Of a stretch of 64,000 nucleotides of DNA, positions 26,291 through 35,044 are shown piece by piece. The stretch covers positions 252,611-316,610 of the forward strand of contig NZ_SMBP01000001.1 in the NCBI RefSeq assembly GCF_004341945.1, read 5' to 3'. The stretch comes from Longicatena caecimuris (lineage in GTDB: Bacteria; Bacillota_I; Bacilli_A; Erysipelotrichales; Erysipelotrichaceae). The notes under the pieces are model-generated. The model searched no databases. It was not told the origin of the DNA and worked only from the letters and a program-made list of their open reading frames with translations. Made by a program: the position numbers and the translations under genes. Numbering within the stretch: the first letter of the stretch is position 1; each line of letters opens with the position of its first letter.

Positions 26291-26875
26291 TTATACTCCC
26301 TTTCTTTTTGCCAATATAGATAATGCCTTTCGAATATATTGATCACTAGTCGTAGACTCTTCCATAGCCATTAATTCTTTTTTCACACTGCTAATTTCAG
26401 CATTTTTATAGCCTAAAGCTTTTAATGCCTCTATGGCATCCAACAGTTGGGCATTTTCTTTTGCCTCAATTTCAGTTACTTCTTCGACCAATTTATTCTT
26501 CAGATCCAAAACAATTTGACTTGCTGTTTTAGCACCAATGCCTGGTAATCCTTTTAATGTTTTGACATCATTATTTTCAATTGCCATGATCATATTTTTA
26601 GCAGGACAAACCGCCAACATACCCAATGCTGTTTTAGGGCCCACACCTTTTACACTGATCAATTGCAAAAACAAATCATGTTCTTCCATACTTGTAAAAC
26701 CAAACAGCGTAATAGCATCCTCTCGAACATGCTGATAGGTAAACAAGGTTACTTCTGTATTCAAACGTACAGCCTGTGGATTTGCGATATATACACGATA
26801 ACCAATGCCATTGTTATCTATGATCAAAGAATCATTGCTGTAGCTGTGAATCGTCCCACGAATAAATGCTATCAT
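26291..26875 (-). CDS. ruvA: Holliday junction DNA-binding protein RuvA
   Basis: Tetrameric protein that binds Holliday junctions and recruits RuvB. The 194-residue product has the OB-fold N-terminus (MIAFIRGTIHSYSNDSLIIDNNGIGYRVYI), two helix-hairpin-helix motifs (LISVKGVGPKTALGML and LKGLPGIGAKTASQIV) and the C-terminal domain III after an acidic linker. A GTG three codons upstream is possible, but the GTG is part of the AAGGTG ribosome binding site serving the ATG at 26875. Confidence 0.97.
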   Translation of the reverse strand: MIAFIRGTIHSYSNDSLIIDNNGIGYRVYIANPQAVRLNTEVTLFTYQHVREDAITLFGFTSMEEHDLFLQLISVKGVGPKTALGMLAVCPAKNMIMAIENNDVKTLKGLPGIGAKTASQIVLDLKNKLVEEVTEIEAKENAQLLDAIEALKALGYKNAEISSVKKELMAMEESTTSDQYIRKALSILAKRKGV

Positions 26876-26975
26876 TTTTATCACCTTGTTTTATTTTATC
26901 ATGCCTAACGCTAAAAAAAAAGAAGGAGTATGAGATTCCTAATGATTCTTCATCAGCCAACCACAAAGGAAAATA

Positions 26976-27011
26976 TCAAAAAACAATGAAAGAGCATTTA
27001 AGCTCTTTCAT
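26976..27011 (-). terminator. Intrinsic terminator after the unknown gene at 27088
   Basis: Minus-strand 10-bp perfect stem ATGAAAGAGC/GCTCTTTCAT (27002-27011 with 26986-26995), 6-nt loop, then TTGTTTTTTG (26976-26985). Confidence 0.75.
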
Positions 27012-27087
27012 ATAATCGTAAACCATTCGTGATTTGCTTAATAACATGTAAACGCAATAAATAAAAGAATCCGACCTGTGGAAACCG

Positions 27088-27690
27088 TTACTCTTTGTCC
27101 ATTGCAATTACCTGCTCAATAAAGGTAGGATCATACTTCTCCTTTAACTCCTTTTGCATAGTGATTGTTTCTGTTGCAGAAGATTCATTCCCTGTAGCAT
27201 CCATATCATAATATTGTGTACTCTCTAAAAACAGACAATACAAACTTACCGCTTCTAAGTGCTGTTCTTCCTTCATGTAAAACGTATACGTGTCTAAAAA
27301 ACGCTTTACTACGTCGTTTTTATGAATAATTGCCACAACTTGATCATGTTCATAAAATGAATAAAAATGTTTATCTGCCCCTAGCCCTGTTTCATAGATT
27401 TGGTAGGTTTTTTCCGGCGTTATAAGTTCATAATATTCCCATCCTGTTTTTACAAAAAGAATTTGTTTTGTAACATGTAGTCTGCTCATGCATTCAGCAT
27501 ATGGCATGCCATCTTTACGAATAACAACTTTTTCAAAACCTTCTGCATTTAGCTCATAATCATGACCAAGCAACTGCATCGTTCCTATCCACGCTTCGGG
27601 TAAAACAGTAGTACCTATAAGCTCACCTTTCCGTGTTATCTCATGTTTGCTTAATGGTAAGCGCTCTTTCTGCTCAAAATTTACAATCAT
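27088..27690 (-). CDS. Unrecognised 200-residue cytoplasmic protein
   Basis: Function not recognised. The product has no signal peptide or membrane helix. Residues 20-140 alternate short strands, with repeated patterns such as IGTTVLPEAWIGTMQLLGHDYEL, GMPYAECMSRLHVTKQILFVKTGWEYYELITPEKTYQIYETG that would suit a beta-barrel such as the tubby/LURP-one type, though I can not show it. The C-terminus is helical and acidic. The frame is open 70 codons further upstream but without homology-like composition; ATG 27690 with GGAGGAAA is the sensible start. The last gene before ruvA, with its own terminator. A 143-bp gap separates it from the hydrolase gene upstream. Confidence 0.6.
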   Translation of the reverse strand: MIVNFEQKERLPLSKHEITRKGELIGTTVLPEAWIGTMQLLGHDYELNAEGFEKVVIRKDGMPYAECMSRLHVTKQILFVKTGWEYYELITPEKTYQIYETGLGADKHFYSFYEHDQVVAIIHKNDVVKRFLDTYTFYMKEEQHLEAVSLYCLFLESTQYYDMDATGNESSATETITMQKELKEKYDPTFIEQVIAMDKE

Positions 27691-27833
27691 AATTTCCTCC
27701 ATTTTATATTTATATCTGTATTGAGTATATCGTAAACGGTTACATTTTACAACTAAGATTGAAATTAAAATCATGAACAGGTAATTTTTTTGCAAATCTT
27801 CGCATCTATCGTTAATTTTTAGAAGGTGATTGG

Positions 27834-28466
27834 TTATCTTATAATCCCTTTGATTATTTTTGTGAGATGGTCTGGGTTTTCCAGCATTGGCATATGACAA
27901 CTATCTTTAACAAAAAAGAGTTGTAGTTTCGCCAAAGTATCCGCATCTAAACAAAGATCGTGTATACGATCAGGATATGCAGGCAAGCCACGATCACCAT
28001 AAACACCATACACCAAGCAGTTCGCCTGCTGCACCAAATAAGCATCATCAAATGTTTCTTGCAGTTCTTTATTTAAGGCATCTAAGTAATAGATGGATTC
28101 TTCTTGAAGCATCGACATAAGTTCATCTTTTACTTCACTATTTTTTGCCAAAAGCAAATTGCGATAAAATGCCGCTGTCGGACGTAAATTAGTTTCTATG
28201 AAAATAATCCCTTTCACTCGCATTTGAAAGTCTGCACAAAGCTGTAAGGCAATCTTGCCACCCATACTATGTCCTATGATATAATCATAAGATGCTTTTC
28301 CATAGCGATCATAAACATCTTTCGTGATATCCATCACTTGTTTTGCCTGTAACAAAACATCATGCGAATACTTTACAAAAACATTGTCTTCTTCTTCCCA
28401 ATCCTTTATCATGTATCGCCATATTTCCTTTGTACATTTTGCCCCAGGTAACCATAAAATTTTCAT
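27834..28466 (-). CDS. Alpha/beta hydrolase
   Basis: 210-residue serine hydrolase of the alpha/beta fold. The nucleophile elbow GHSMGG places Ser67 as catalytic residue; a likely His is in SCHMPMLENPDHL near the C-terminus and the acid probably Asp in VYGVYGDRGLP. The N-terminal MKILWLPGAKCTKEIW carries the oxyanion-hole strand. No signal peptide, so cytoplasmic. Substrate unknown. The start ATG at 28466 overlaps the MATE gene stop by four bases and has AAGGAGG, so it is coupled to the exporter gene. Confidence 0.8.
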   Translation of the reverse strand: MKILWLPGAKCTKEIWRYMIKDWEEEDNVFVKYSHDVLLQAKQVMDITKDVYDRYGKASYDYIIGHSMGGKIALQLCADFQMRVKGIIFIETNLRPTAAFYRNLLLAKNSEVKDELMSMLQEESIYYLDALNKELQETFDDAYLVQQANCLVYGVYGDRGLPAYPDRIHDLCLDADTLAKLQLFFVKDSCHMPMLENPDHLTKIIKGIIR

Positions 28467-29866
28467 ACTTCCTCCTTGGCTTTGCAATCATTTTTTAATT
28501 TTTTATAAACGGTAAGATACATCGTCAAATAGCTGCAACCACCACCAATAAAATTGGAAATCGGTTCAGCCAGAAACACTCCCATGACCCCCAATTGGTC
28601 AACTGTAGGCAGCCATAACGTTAACGGTATAACAATTATAACTTTGCGGAATAAAGAAAAAAAGATAGCTTGTCCACTTTTATTCAATGCCACAAAAACA
28701 CTTTGCCCACTAAATTGAAATCCCATCATGAAATAACCAAAGTAATACAGTTGGATTGCCGGTATGCCCCATTTTACAATCACTTGATCACTAGAAAAGA
28801 TATGGAGGAAGAACGTAGGTGTCAAATAGACAAATAGCCACATGAGCAGCATATACGCAACAACAACGACACTCATAAAGCGAATTGCCTTCAAGACGCG
28901 CTCATCCTTATGAGCTCCGTAATTATACCCTAACACCGGCTGTGCAGCATTGGTAATTCCACTTGCAGGTAATGTGATGACTTCACGTAATGAATTTATA
29001 ATGGTCATGATACTGATATACACATCACCACCATACTGTTGTAAACTGGCATTGCATACCACCTGTACAGCACTATTGGTAATAGCCATAACAAAGCCAC
29101 TCATCCCTAGCATAAGGATCTTTTTTACGTAGCACAATTGCAATTTCAATGCATGTCGCCTCAGCATGATACCACTTTGTTTATGCGCAAGAAACCATAA
29201 GATGCAAACAGCCGATGCTAGCTGCGAAAGAACGCTTGCGATTGCTGCCCCCTTTACCCCTAAATGAAAACTGAAAATACATATCGGATCCAAAATGATA
29301 TTGAGTACAGCACCCAATACTACACTTAACATCCCTATCTTTCCAAACCCTTGGGCATTTATAAAACTGTTCATGCCTAAGGATATCATGACAAAGAGCG
29401 AGCCAAACATGTAAATGGTAATATAGTCATCTGCAAATGAAAAAATAGCATCACTTGCCCCAAACAAATATAAGATATCTGTTTTAAACAACAATACAAA
29501 AAGGGTTAAAACGATACCAAATACCAGTAAAAGCGTAAAGCTGTTTCCCATAATTTCTTCTGCTTTTTTCGTATTCCCACGTCCTCGCTCAATCGAAAAC
29601 AAAGGAGCGCCACCCATCCCTGCCAGATTTGCAAAAGCAATGACTAAGGTGATGATGGGAAACGTAATGCCGACTCCGGCAAGTGCATGATCGGCTACAT
29701 CAGGTAAACGGCCAATGTAAATACGATCAATGATGTTATATAAAACATTGATAAATTGTGCAAGGGTCATAGGCAAAGCCAGTCGTAAAATATGACGGGC
29801 TACACTTCCATTACCAAAATTTTCTCCCCCTTTGTGCTTGATCGTTGCTTCTATCTTGCCACGCAT
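28463..29866 (-). CDS. MATE-family multidrug/drug-sodium antiporter
   Basis: 467-residue membrane protein with about 12 helices of the MATE/NorM-DinF superfamily. The N-terminal region (GSVARHILRLALPMTLAQFINVLYNIIDRIYIGRL) and the pattern GGAPLFSIERGRGNTKKAEEIMGNSF are typical of Bacillota MATE exporters. Substrate is unknown. It forms a unit with the downstream hydrolase (4-bp overlap) and the upstream HAD phosphatase (9 bp gap), but a functional connection is only inferred from position. Confidence 0.9.
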   Translation of the reverse strand: MRGKIEATIKHKGGENFGNGSVARHILRLALPMTLAQFINVLYNIIDRIYIGRLPDVADHALAGVGITFPIITLVIAFANLAGMGGAPLFSIERGRGNTKKAEEIMGNSFTLLLVFGIVLTLFVLLFKTDILYLFGASDAIFSFADDYITIYMFGSLFVMISLGMNSFINAQGFGKIGMLSVVLGAVLNIILDPICIFSFHLGVKGAAIASVLSQLASAVCILWFLAHKQSGIMLRRHALKLQLCYVKKILMLGMSGFVMAITNSAVQVVCNASLQQYGGDVYISIMTIINSLREVITLPASGITNAAQPVLGYNYGAHKDERVLKAIRFMSVVVVAYMLLMWLFVYLTPTFFLHIFSSDQVIVKWGIPAIQLYYFGYFMMGFQFSGQSVFVALNKSGQAIFFSLFRKVIIVIPLTLWLPTVDQLGVMGVFLAEPISNFIGGGCSYLTMYLTVYKKLKNDCKAKEEV

Positions 29867-29875
29867 AAATCGTAT

Positions 29876-30700
29876 CTACCAACCGAAAGGCTTTAAAAAA
29901 TGTTCTTCCATATACCATGCAAAGCCATCTTCATCATTGCTTTTCTTTGTTATATCATCCGCAATCGCTTTCGTATCTGCACTGCCATTGCACATACATA
30001 CACCTAAACCACTGCATGCAAGCATATCATTATCGTTACTTGTATCACCAAATGCCACCACACTTGCGAAAGAAAGCTGATTCATCTCACAGTATTTCTT
30101 TAGCGCAAAAGCTTTTGAAACGCGATGATCAGCAAATTCCATTAAGGTTGACTGTGTTTTAAAGCCTTTATAAAACGGTGAAGGATGCTGGGCAACATAG
30201 CGTTCAATTGATGGCATAACCTCTTCCGTTACGCGAAACATGATCTTTGCATTCTCTTTTTGATACAGCTGTTCAGGCGTATCCATAACAACAATCTCTT
30301 TGTCACTGCTTTTAGCAGAATGTTGCATCATCGCATCATTGCGTCTACACAGTAAATAACCATCATGATAAATAAAGTAGTTTGCATCAAATGGCTCCAT
30401 CAGCTCAATGATTTCTTTAATCCATTCGGACTTTAATTTATAATAGCCAAATTCTTCTTGTCTTTTTTCATCCCATAATTCAGAACCATTCATACCAATC
30501 AAAATATCAAAAGGATAAGAAAATCCCCATTTCTTTGCATTACGCTTTAATTCATCCAACGGTCTGCCAGAAGCGATACCGAATAATACTCCATGTGCAT
30601 GTAGACGATCAATCACCTCTTTGGTCTTCCATGTCAATCGGCGATCTGTTGTCACCAAGGTACTATCAATATCACAAATAACCAATTGTATATTTTCCAT
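29876..30700 (-). CDS. HAD-superfamily phosphatase, Cof type
   Basis: 274-residue Cof-type HAD hydrolase (class IIB cap), cytoplasmic, presumably acting on sugar phosphates or nucleotides. Motif I is DIDSTL (residues 9-14; the usual DLDGTL with Asp9 nucleophile and Asp11 kept), motif II SGRP near 45, motif III Lys in HRVSKAFALKKYC and motif IV GDTSNDNDML. All catalytic residues are present. Good ribosome binding site (AGAGGGG) before ATG 30700. Confidence 0.9.
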   Translation of the reverse strand: MENIQLVICDIDSTLVTTDRRLTWKTKEVIDRLHAHGVLFGIASGRPLDELKRNAKKWGFSYPFDILIGMNGSELWDEKRQEEFGYYKLKSEWIKEIIELMEPFDANYFIYHDGYLLCRRNDAMMQHSAKSSDKEIVVMDTPEQLYQKENAKIMFRVTEEVMPSIERYVAQHPSPFYKGFKTQSTLMEFADHRVSKAFALKKYCEMNQLSFASVVAFGDTSNDNDMLACSGLGVCMCNGSADTKAIADDITKKSNDEDGFAWYMEEHFLKPFGW

Positions 30701-30755
30701 ACTACTGCCCCTCTCTTAGAACGTATACTCATTATACTACAAAATGTCAATGGAT

Positions 30756-31364
30756 TTAAATTGCATCCAATAAAGCCCATAAACAATTTAATGAAAAAAC
30801 ATCTTTACTAACACCATAGCCAAAGCTAAGAATAAAAGCAGCTAATGGAAGCATGAGAGCAAGGAAAGCGATAAACCCATCGTTTAATATGGAAGGCAAT
30901 GTTCCTTGATAGGCAAAATACATGGTTAAGCCAATTAGCACTGCAGACAACACCATAATGCAAGATAAGCGAAATTGCCATTGTTTCACATAAGCACTCT
31001 TTACCTGTAAAAAACTTTGTAAATTTTCATATTCACCCTTCTTTCCCAGAGTGATAACACCAATATCATCCACCTTGTGAAGATCAATCGTTTGTTGTGT
31101 GAATAATAAAATATGTTTCTGGCGCTGTTTTTTGGCTTTTGCATAACGCACTAATGCAGAAAGAATGTCCTCACCATAAACAACATCGCAGATATACCCA
31201 TACGTATCCAGATGTTTTGCTTCTTCCAATTCCCAGGCATCTTTTACACAAAGGCGCATTTGCATATGCTTACTTGCAAATAATGCTAACAGCCCTTCCA
31301 TCGCCTCATCCTGTAATGTTTCATAATCTATATATACATATGATTTTGGTGCAAATGCTATCAT
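30756..31364 (-). CDS. Unrecognised protein with soluble N-domain and C-terminal membrane hairpin
   Basis: Not recognised. The 202-residue product has an N-terminal soluble region of about 120 residues with alternating strands and helices (MIAFAPKSYVYIDYETLQDEAMEGLLALF...KHILLFTQQTIDLHKVDDIGVITLGKKGEY), reminiscent of a HAD-like or P-type-ATPase-type soluble fold, then a helix and two or three membrane segments (about 134-152, 164-187). No catalytic aspartate motif is intact, so an enzyme is unlikely. Start ATG at 31364 has AAAGGGAGGG. The frame is longer upstream but this start fits. The start of the neighbouring HAD gene lies 56 bp downstream, and a terminator for xth just upstream. Confidence 0.55.
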   Translation of the reverse strand: MIAFAPKSYVYIDYETLQDEAMEGLLALFASKHMQMRLCVKDAWELEEAKHLDTYGYICDVVYGEDILSALVRYAKAKKQRQKHILLFTQQTIDLHKVDDIGVITLGKKGEYENLQSFLQVKSAYVKQWQFRLSCIMVLSAVLIGLTMYFAYQGTLPSILNDGFIAFLALMLPLAAFILSFGYGVSKDVFSLNCLWALLDAI

Positions 31365-31472
31365 AAGAAACCCTCCCTTTATAGTTCCCATTATATGGGA
31401 TTCAGTAAAAGATTGCAATCGTTATCTTATATTTCTTATTTATCTTATATTTTTGGATATAACATTCTAAAA

Positions 31473-31501
31473 CAAAAAAAGCCGTACCTTCGTACGAACT
31501 T
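31473..31501 (-). terminator. Terminator after xth
   Basis: Minus-strand hairpin with stem built on CGTAC/GTACG plus flanking AG/CT (asymmetric bulge), GAAG loop, followed by seven or more T (31466-31475 region). It begins immediately after the xth stop codon. Confidence 0.6.
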
Positions 31502-32257
31502 TTAAAAGTTAATGTCAAGAGAAACCGGACAATGATCAGAGCCAAATACATCCGTATGAATACTTGCTTCCTGTATCTTATCTTTGGCATCTTCACTCAC
31601 TAAAAAGTAATCAATGCGCCATCCGGCATTTTTCTCGCGCGCTTTAAAGCGATAGCTCCACCATGAATATATGCCTTCCTGCTCTGGATATAAATAACGG
31701 AAAGAATCGATGAAGCCACTCTGTTGAAGCGTTGTCATCTTCGCTCGTTCTTCATCAGTAAAACCGGCATTGCGACGATTGGTCTTTGGATTTTTTAAGT
31801 CGATTTCCTTATGTGCTACATTCAAATCGCCACAAACAATCACACTTTTCTTTTCCTTTAATGCATTCAGATATGCGCGGAAATCATCTTCCCATTGCAT
31901 ACGATAGTCCAAACGCAATAAACCATCTTTTGAATTCGGTGTATACACACAAACCAGATAAAAGTTTTCATATTCACAGGTAATGACACGTCCTTCATGA
32001 TCATGTTCATCAATACCCAGATCATAGGTCACCGCTATTGGCTTTTCTTTGGTAAACACCATTGTTCCACTATATCCTTTTTTATCTGCACTGTTCATAT
32101 ATTGATAATATCCGGGTGTTACAATATCCAATTGCCCCGGTTGCATCTTCGTTTCTTGAATACAAAAAATATCTGCATCTATTTCTTGAAAGAAATCCAT
32201 AAAGCCCTTTGTCATACAGGCACGGATTCCATTGACATTCCATGATACCATCTTCAT
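31502..32257 (-). CDS. xth: Exodeoxyribonuclease III (AP endonuclease)
   Basis: Class II AP endonuclease/3'-5' exonuclease of base-excision repair (ExoA/Xth). The 251-residue EEP-fold protein has MKMVSWNVNGIRA, the metal ligand Glu in IFCIQETKMQ (about 34), GDLNVAHKEIDLKNPKTN (about 148-165) and the catalytic C-terminal GSDHCPVSLDI. Length is normal. ATG at 32257 was chosen because GGAGG is too close to the earlier ATG. The upstream 171 bp to obgE show no gene. Confidence 0.96.
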   Translation of the reverse strand: MKMVSWNVNGIRACMTKGFMDFFQEIDADIFCIQETKMQPGQLDIVTPGYYQYMNSADKKGYSGTMVFTKEKPIAVTYDLGIDEHDHEGRVITCEYENFYLVCVYTPNSKDGLLRLDYRMQWEDDFRAYLNALKEKKSVIVCGDLNVAHKEIDLKNPKTNRRNAGFTDEERAKMTTLQQSGFIDSFRYLYPEQEGIYSWWSYRFKAREKNAGWRIDYFLVSEDAKDKIQEASIHTDVFGSDHCPVSLDINF

Positions 32258-32428
32258 AAACATCTACCTCCATCACATAGCATTATGATAACGGATTTCA
32301 TAGAAAATTACTAGTAGTTTAACCAAACATCTTGCGTTTCCATGTTACCTAAATATATTTTCTTTCATATGAAAAAGTCAGTGATGTAGCAAGACATGAA
32401 AGTCTGCAGATCATCACCGACATTCTGT

Positions 32429-33718
32429 TTATTCCATAAATTCAAATTCAATATTACAGATGACAACGGTATCGCCGTCCTGACATCCCGCATCACGCAA
32501 TGCTTGGTCAATCCCCATCTTGCGCATCTTACGCGCAAAACGCATGAAATCTTCTTCATTATCCAGTTTGCTCATCTTAAAGCTTCGTTCAATCTCATCA
32601 CCAACGATTTCCCAATCACCATTTCCAAGATTGCGAATTTCGTACGCTGGTTTTTCGGGTTCAAATTTATATAAGACACCTTCGGCTTCCTCATCCACTT
32701 CTGCATCATTGAATAATGGAAATTGTGGTGTAGTTTCTAATAAATCAGCTGCCCGATATAATACCGGCTCCAAACCTTCCGCGATAATCGTCGTCGTTTC
32801 AAAAACTTCTACCTCAGGATAGGCCTTTTTAAAACGTTCTAGATTTTCTTTTGCTTTCTCTAGATCCATCTTATTCGCCAAAACAATCTGAGGACGTTCC
32901 ATCAAACGATATTCATAGTTTGCTAACTCTTCATTTATGATCTTATAATCTTCTAGCGGATCACGGCCATCATGGCTGCCCATATCAACTACATGGATAA
33001 TCACGCGACAACGTTCAATATGACGCAAGAATTGATGCCCCAATCCTTTACCTTCACTTGCACCTTCAATCAAGCCCGGCAAATCTGCCATAACAAAACT
33101 ACGTCCATCCGGTACTTGAACCATGCCTAAATTCGGAGCTAAGGTCGTAAAGTGATACTCTGCAATCTCTGGACGTGCCTTTGATACAACGGATAAGAGT
33201 GTTGATTTTCCTACAGATGGAAAACCGACCAAACCAACATCGGCTAGCACCTTTAATTCTACTTGGATATCTAATTCTTCTCCTGGCGCACCTAGTTCTG
33301 CATATTGAGGAGCCGTATTTTTACTTGATTTAAAATGAAAGTTTCCTTTGCCCTTTTTACCACCTTTGGCAATAACCTCTCGTTGTCCTTTATGGGTCAG
33401 ATCGGCAATGATCCTACCACTCTTCATATCTTTTACAATCGTTCCTAATGGAACTTTAACAACACAATCCGCACCTCGTGCTCCATGCATTTTCTTTGTT
33501 TTTCCCTTGCCTCCTGGCTCAGCCGCAATCTTTTGGTTATAACGAAGATCTAACAATGTTGTTTTCCCTTCATCTACCATGAAGACAACATCACCGCCAT
33601 CACCGCCATCACCACCGCTTGGCCCACCATAGGCAACATATTTTTCTCTACGGAAAGCAACGATACCATCACCGCCTTTTCCCGCTTTTACATGTACTTT
33701 TACACGGTCTACAAACAT
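32429..33718 (-). CDS. obgE: GTPase Obg/CgtA
   Basis: Essential ribosome-associated GTPase involved in 50S assembly and stress signalling. The 429-residue protein has the glycine-rich Obg fold (VKAGKGGDGIVAFRREKYVAYGGPSGGDGG), G domain (GFPSVGKSTLLS about 165-176, DLPGLIEGA, NKMDLE) and the C-terminal OCT domain after about 345, found in Gram-positive Obg. The ATG at 33718 follows AAGGAGG; the upstream GTG is within it. Downstream from rpmA as in Bacillus; spo0B, which lies between them in Bacillus, is absent. The terminator at 33757-33786 partly separates it from rpmA. Confidence 0.97.
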   Translation of the reverse strand: MFVDRVKVHVKAGKGGDGIVAFRREKYVAYGGPSGGDGGDGGDVVFMVDEGKTTLLDLRYNQKIAAEPGGKGKTKKMHGARGADCVVKVPLGTIVKDMKSGRIIADLTHKGQREVIAKGGKKGKGNFHFKSSKNTAPQYAELGAPGEELDIQVELKVLADVGLVGFPSVGKSTLLSVVSKARPEIAEYHFTTLAPNLGMVQVPDGRSFVMADLPGLIEGASEGKGLGHQFLRHIERCRVIIHVVDMGSHDGRDPLEDYKIINEELANYEYRLMERPQIVLANKMDLEKAKENLERFKKAYPEVEVFETTTIIAEGLEPVLYRAADLLETTPQFPLFNDAEVDEEAEGVLYKFEPEKPAYEIRNLGNGDWEIVGDEIERSFKMSKLDNEEDFMRFARKMRKMGIDQALRDAGCQDGDTVVICNIEFEFME

Positions 33719-33756
33719 TTGCACACCTCCTTATCTATTTTTTAAACAAACTTTAT

Positions 33757-33786
33757 TCAAAAATAAAATCCCCATGTGGGGATTTT
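33757..33786 (-). terminator. Intrinsic terminator after rpmA
   Basis: Minus-strand 9-bp stem AAAATCCCC/GGGGATTTT (33778-33786 with 33765-33773), 4-nt loop, followed by ATTTTTG. It lies within 10 bp of the rpmA stop and upstream of the obgE ribosome binding site, so obgE either has its own promoter or depends on read-through. Confidence 0.8.
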
Positions 33787-33792
33787 TTATTC

Positions 33793-34077
33793 TTAAGCCT
33801 GTGGGTAAACTGATACTTTTTTCTTATCTTTACCTAAACGCTCGAATTTTACGATACCATTTACTTTTGCAAATAAGGTATCATCTCCACCTCTCCCAAC
33901 GTTTGTACCTGGGTGAATTTTCGTTCCGCGCTGACGATAAATGATAGAACCTGCGTGGCAGTATTGTCCATCAGCTAATTTTGCGCCAAGACGTTTTGAC
34001 TCAGAGTCACGACCGTTCTTTGTAGAACCAACACCTTTTTTAGATGCAAACAACTGAATATCTAATACGAATTTCAT
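33793..34077 (-). CDS. rpmA: 50S ribosomal protein L27 with cleavable N-terminal extension
   Basis: L27 of the peptidyl-transferase centre. The 94-residue product starts [19 protein letters not shown]: the hydrophobic extension ends in LFA just before Ser12, the same junction cleaved by Prp in Staphylococcus and other Firmicutes, exposing the N-terminus that reaches the P site. The ATG at 34077 was chosen over a GTG two codons earlier, because that GTG is part of the spacing after AGGAGG. The ribosome binding site lies in the end of prp, its protease. Confidence 0.97.
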   Translation of the reverse strand: MKFVLDIQLFASKKGVGSTKNGRDSESKRLGAKLADGQYCHAGSIIYRQRGTKIHPGTNVGRGGDDTLFAKVNGIVKFERLGKDKKKVSVYPQA

Positions 34078-34079
34078 AC

Positions 34080-34397
34080 TCACACCTCCTGATCATGTAT
34101 TGAAATATAGTTATGATAATTTTCTTCCAGAGTTTTTAATTGAATCAGCATCGCTTCTAGTAAAAGCTCTGCCGTTTCATCTCTCTGTTTTAAACTGATT
34201 TTTACATATGCTTCTTTCATGACAAGTTCGCACACGTCATGTTTCGTCATTTGGTCCAAAGCATTCAGCATTCCTACCGCGATAGAACTAACTCCGGCAC
34301 ATACAAGATCTTGACCATGTTCGCCATATTCTGCATGATTATGAATCAGCACTTCCTGTAGAAAATCCGACTGTCGTTTAACCTCGACGTTTACCAT
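34080..34397 (-). CDS. prp: Ribosomal-processing cysteine protease Prp
   Basis: Cysteine protease (YsxB/DUF464) that removes the N-terminal extension of L27; essential where that extension exists. The 105-residue protein has the catalytic pair His21 ([13 protein letters not shown]) and Cys33 (LVCAGVSSI) at the expected distance. It lies between rplU and rpmA, as in all genomes with the cleaved L27. It starts two to four bases after rplU, with GAGG just before rplU's stop. Confidence 0.95.
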   Translation of the reverse strand: MVNVEVKRQSDFLQEVLIHNHAEYGEHGQDLVCAGVSSIAVGMLNALDQMTKHDVCELVMKEAYVKISLKQRDETAELLLEAMLIQLKTLEENYHNYISIHDQEV

Positions 34398-34401
34398 ATT
34401 C

Positions 34402-34713
34402 TTAAGCCTCGATAGATTCGATTGTTAATTTTGTATATGGCTGACGGTGACCCTGTTTACGATGAGAGCTTCCTTTTTTTGCTTTGTACTTGTAAATGAT
34501 GATTTTCTTAGCTTTGCCCTGTTTTTCAACTTTAGCATTCACCTTTACACCTTTTACATATGGAGTACCAACGCGCAGTGCACGGTTGCAGTAAGCGACA
34601 ACTTTGTCAAATACTACTGTTTCTCCTTCAGCTACATCCAATTTTTCAACGAAGATTGTTGCACCTTCTTCTACACGGATCTGTTTTCCGCCTGTTTCAA
34701 TAATTGCGTACAT
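34402..34713 (-). CDS. rplU: 50S ribosomal protein L21
   Basis: 103-residue L21, begins [31 protein letters not shown] and ends with the basic [23 protein letters not shown] that binds 23S rRNA. The frame is open 29 codons upstream, but this extension encodes the leader hairpin; ATG 34713 with AAGGAGG fits the family. First gene of the rplU-prp-rpmA-(obgE) unit, with a leader (34714-34815) upstream. Confidence 0.98.
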   Translation of the reverse strand: MYAIIETGGKQIRVEEGATIFVEKLDVAEGETVVFDKVVAYCNRALRVGTPYVKGVKVNAKVEKQGKAKKIIIYKYKAKKGSSHRKQGHRQPYTKLTIESIEA

Positions 34714-34815
34714 AATCGCACCTCCTTCTTGTTTAAGACTCGCCATGCAAGGTGATGATTTCTCATGCTTAAACCCTGTTTTGAGCGGTTGTAAATCCAA
34801 AAGAGGACATACAAC
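34714..34815 (-). promoter_or_regulatory. Probable L21-type ribosomal leader upstream of rplU
   Basis: About 100 nt with a hairpin closed by GTTTAAG/CTTAAAC (34768-34774 with 34731-34737) enclosing a 30-nt region, just before the AAGGAGG site. An L21 leader RNA is known upstream of rplU in Bacillota; position and size agree. From 34816 to 35044 upstream I see only a weak AACTCT/AGAGTT repeat and no gene; it probably holds the promoter and dnaE 3' end. Confidence 0.5.
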
Positions 34816-35044
34816 ATAGATATGTTATCATAAACTCTAATAATTAACAAGAGTTTTTTTCTTTCATGCCTTCCTAATTTTTTCTTTCATTCTTTACTTA
34901 TCAATTCGATATGACGATGTTAATACGCATGCAATCCATTTTGAGATAATTCTACAATAGTTGCAATCTTTTTAACAAACATAACAAACATTGCGTTTAC
35001 TTCTGTATCGCCAATCCTTTACTTCCTAACGAATGAAGCTAGCC

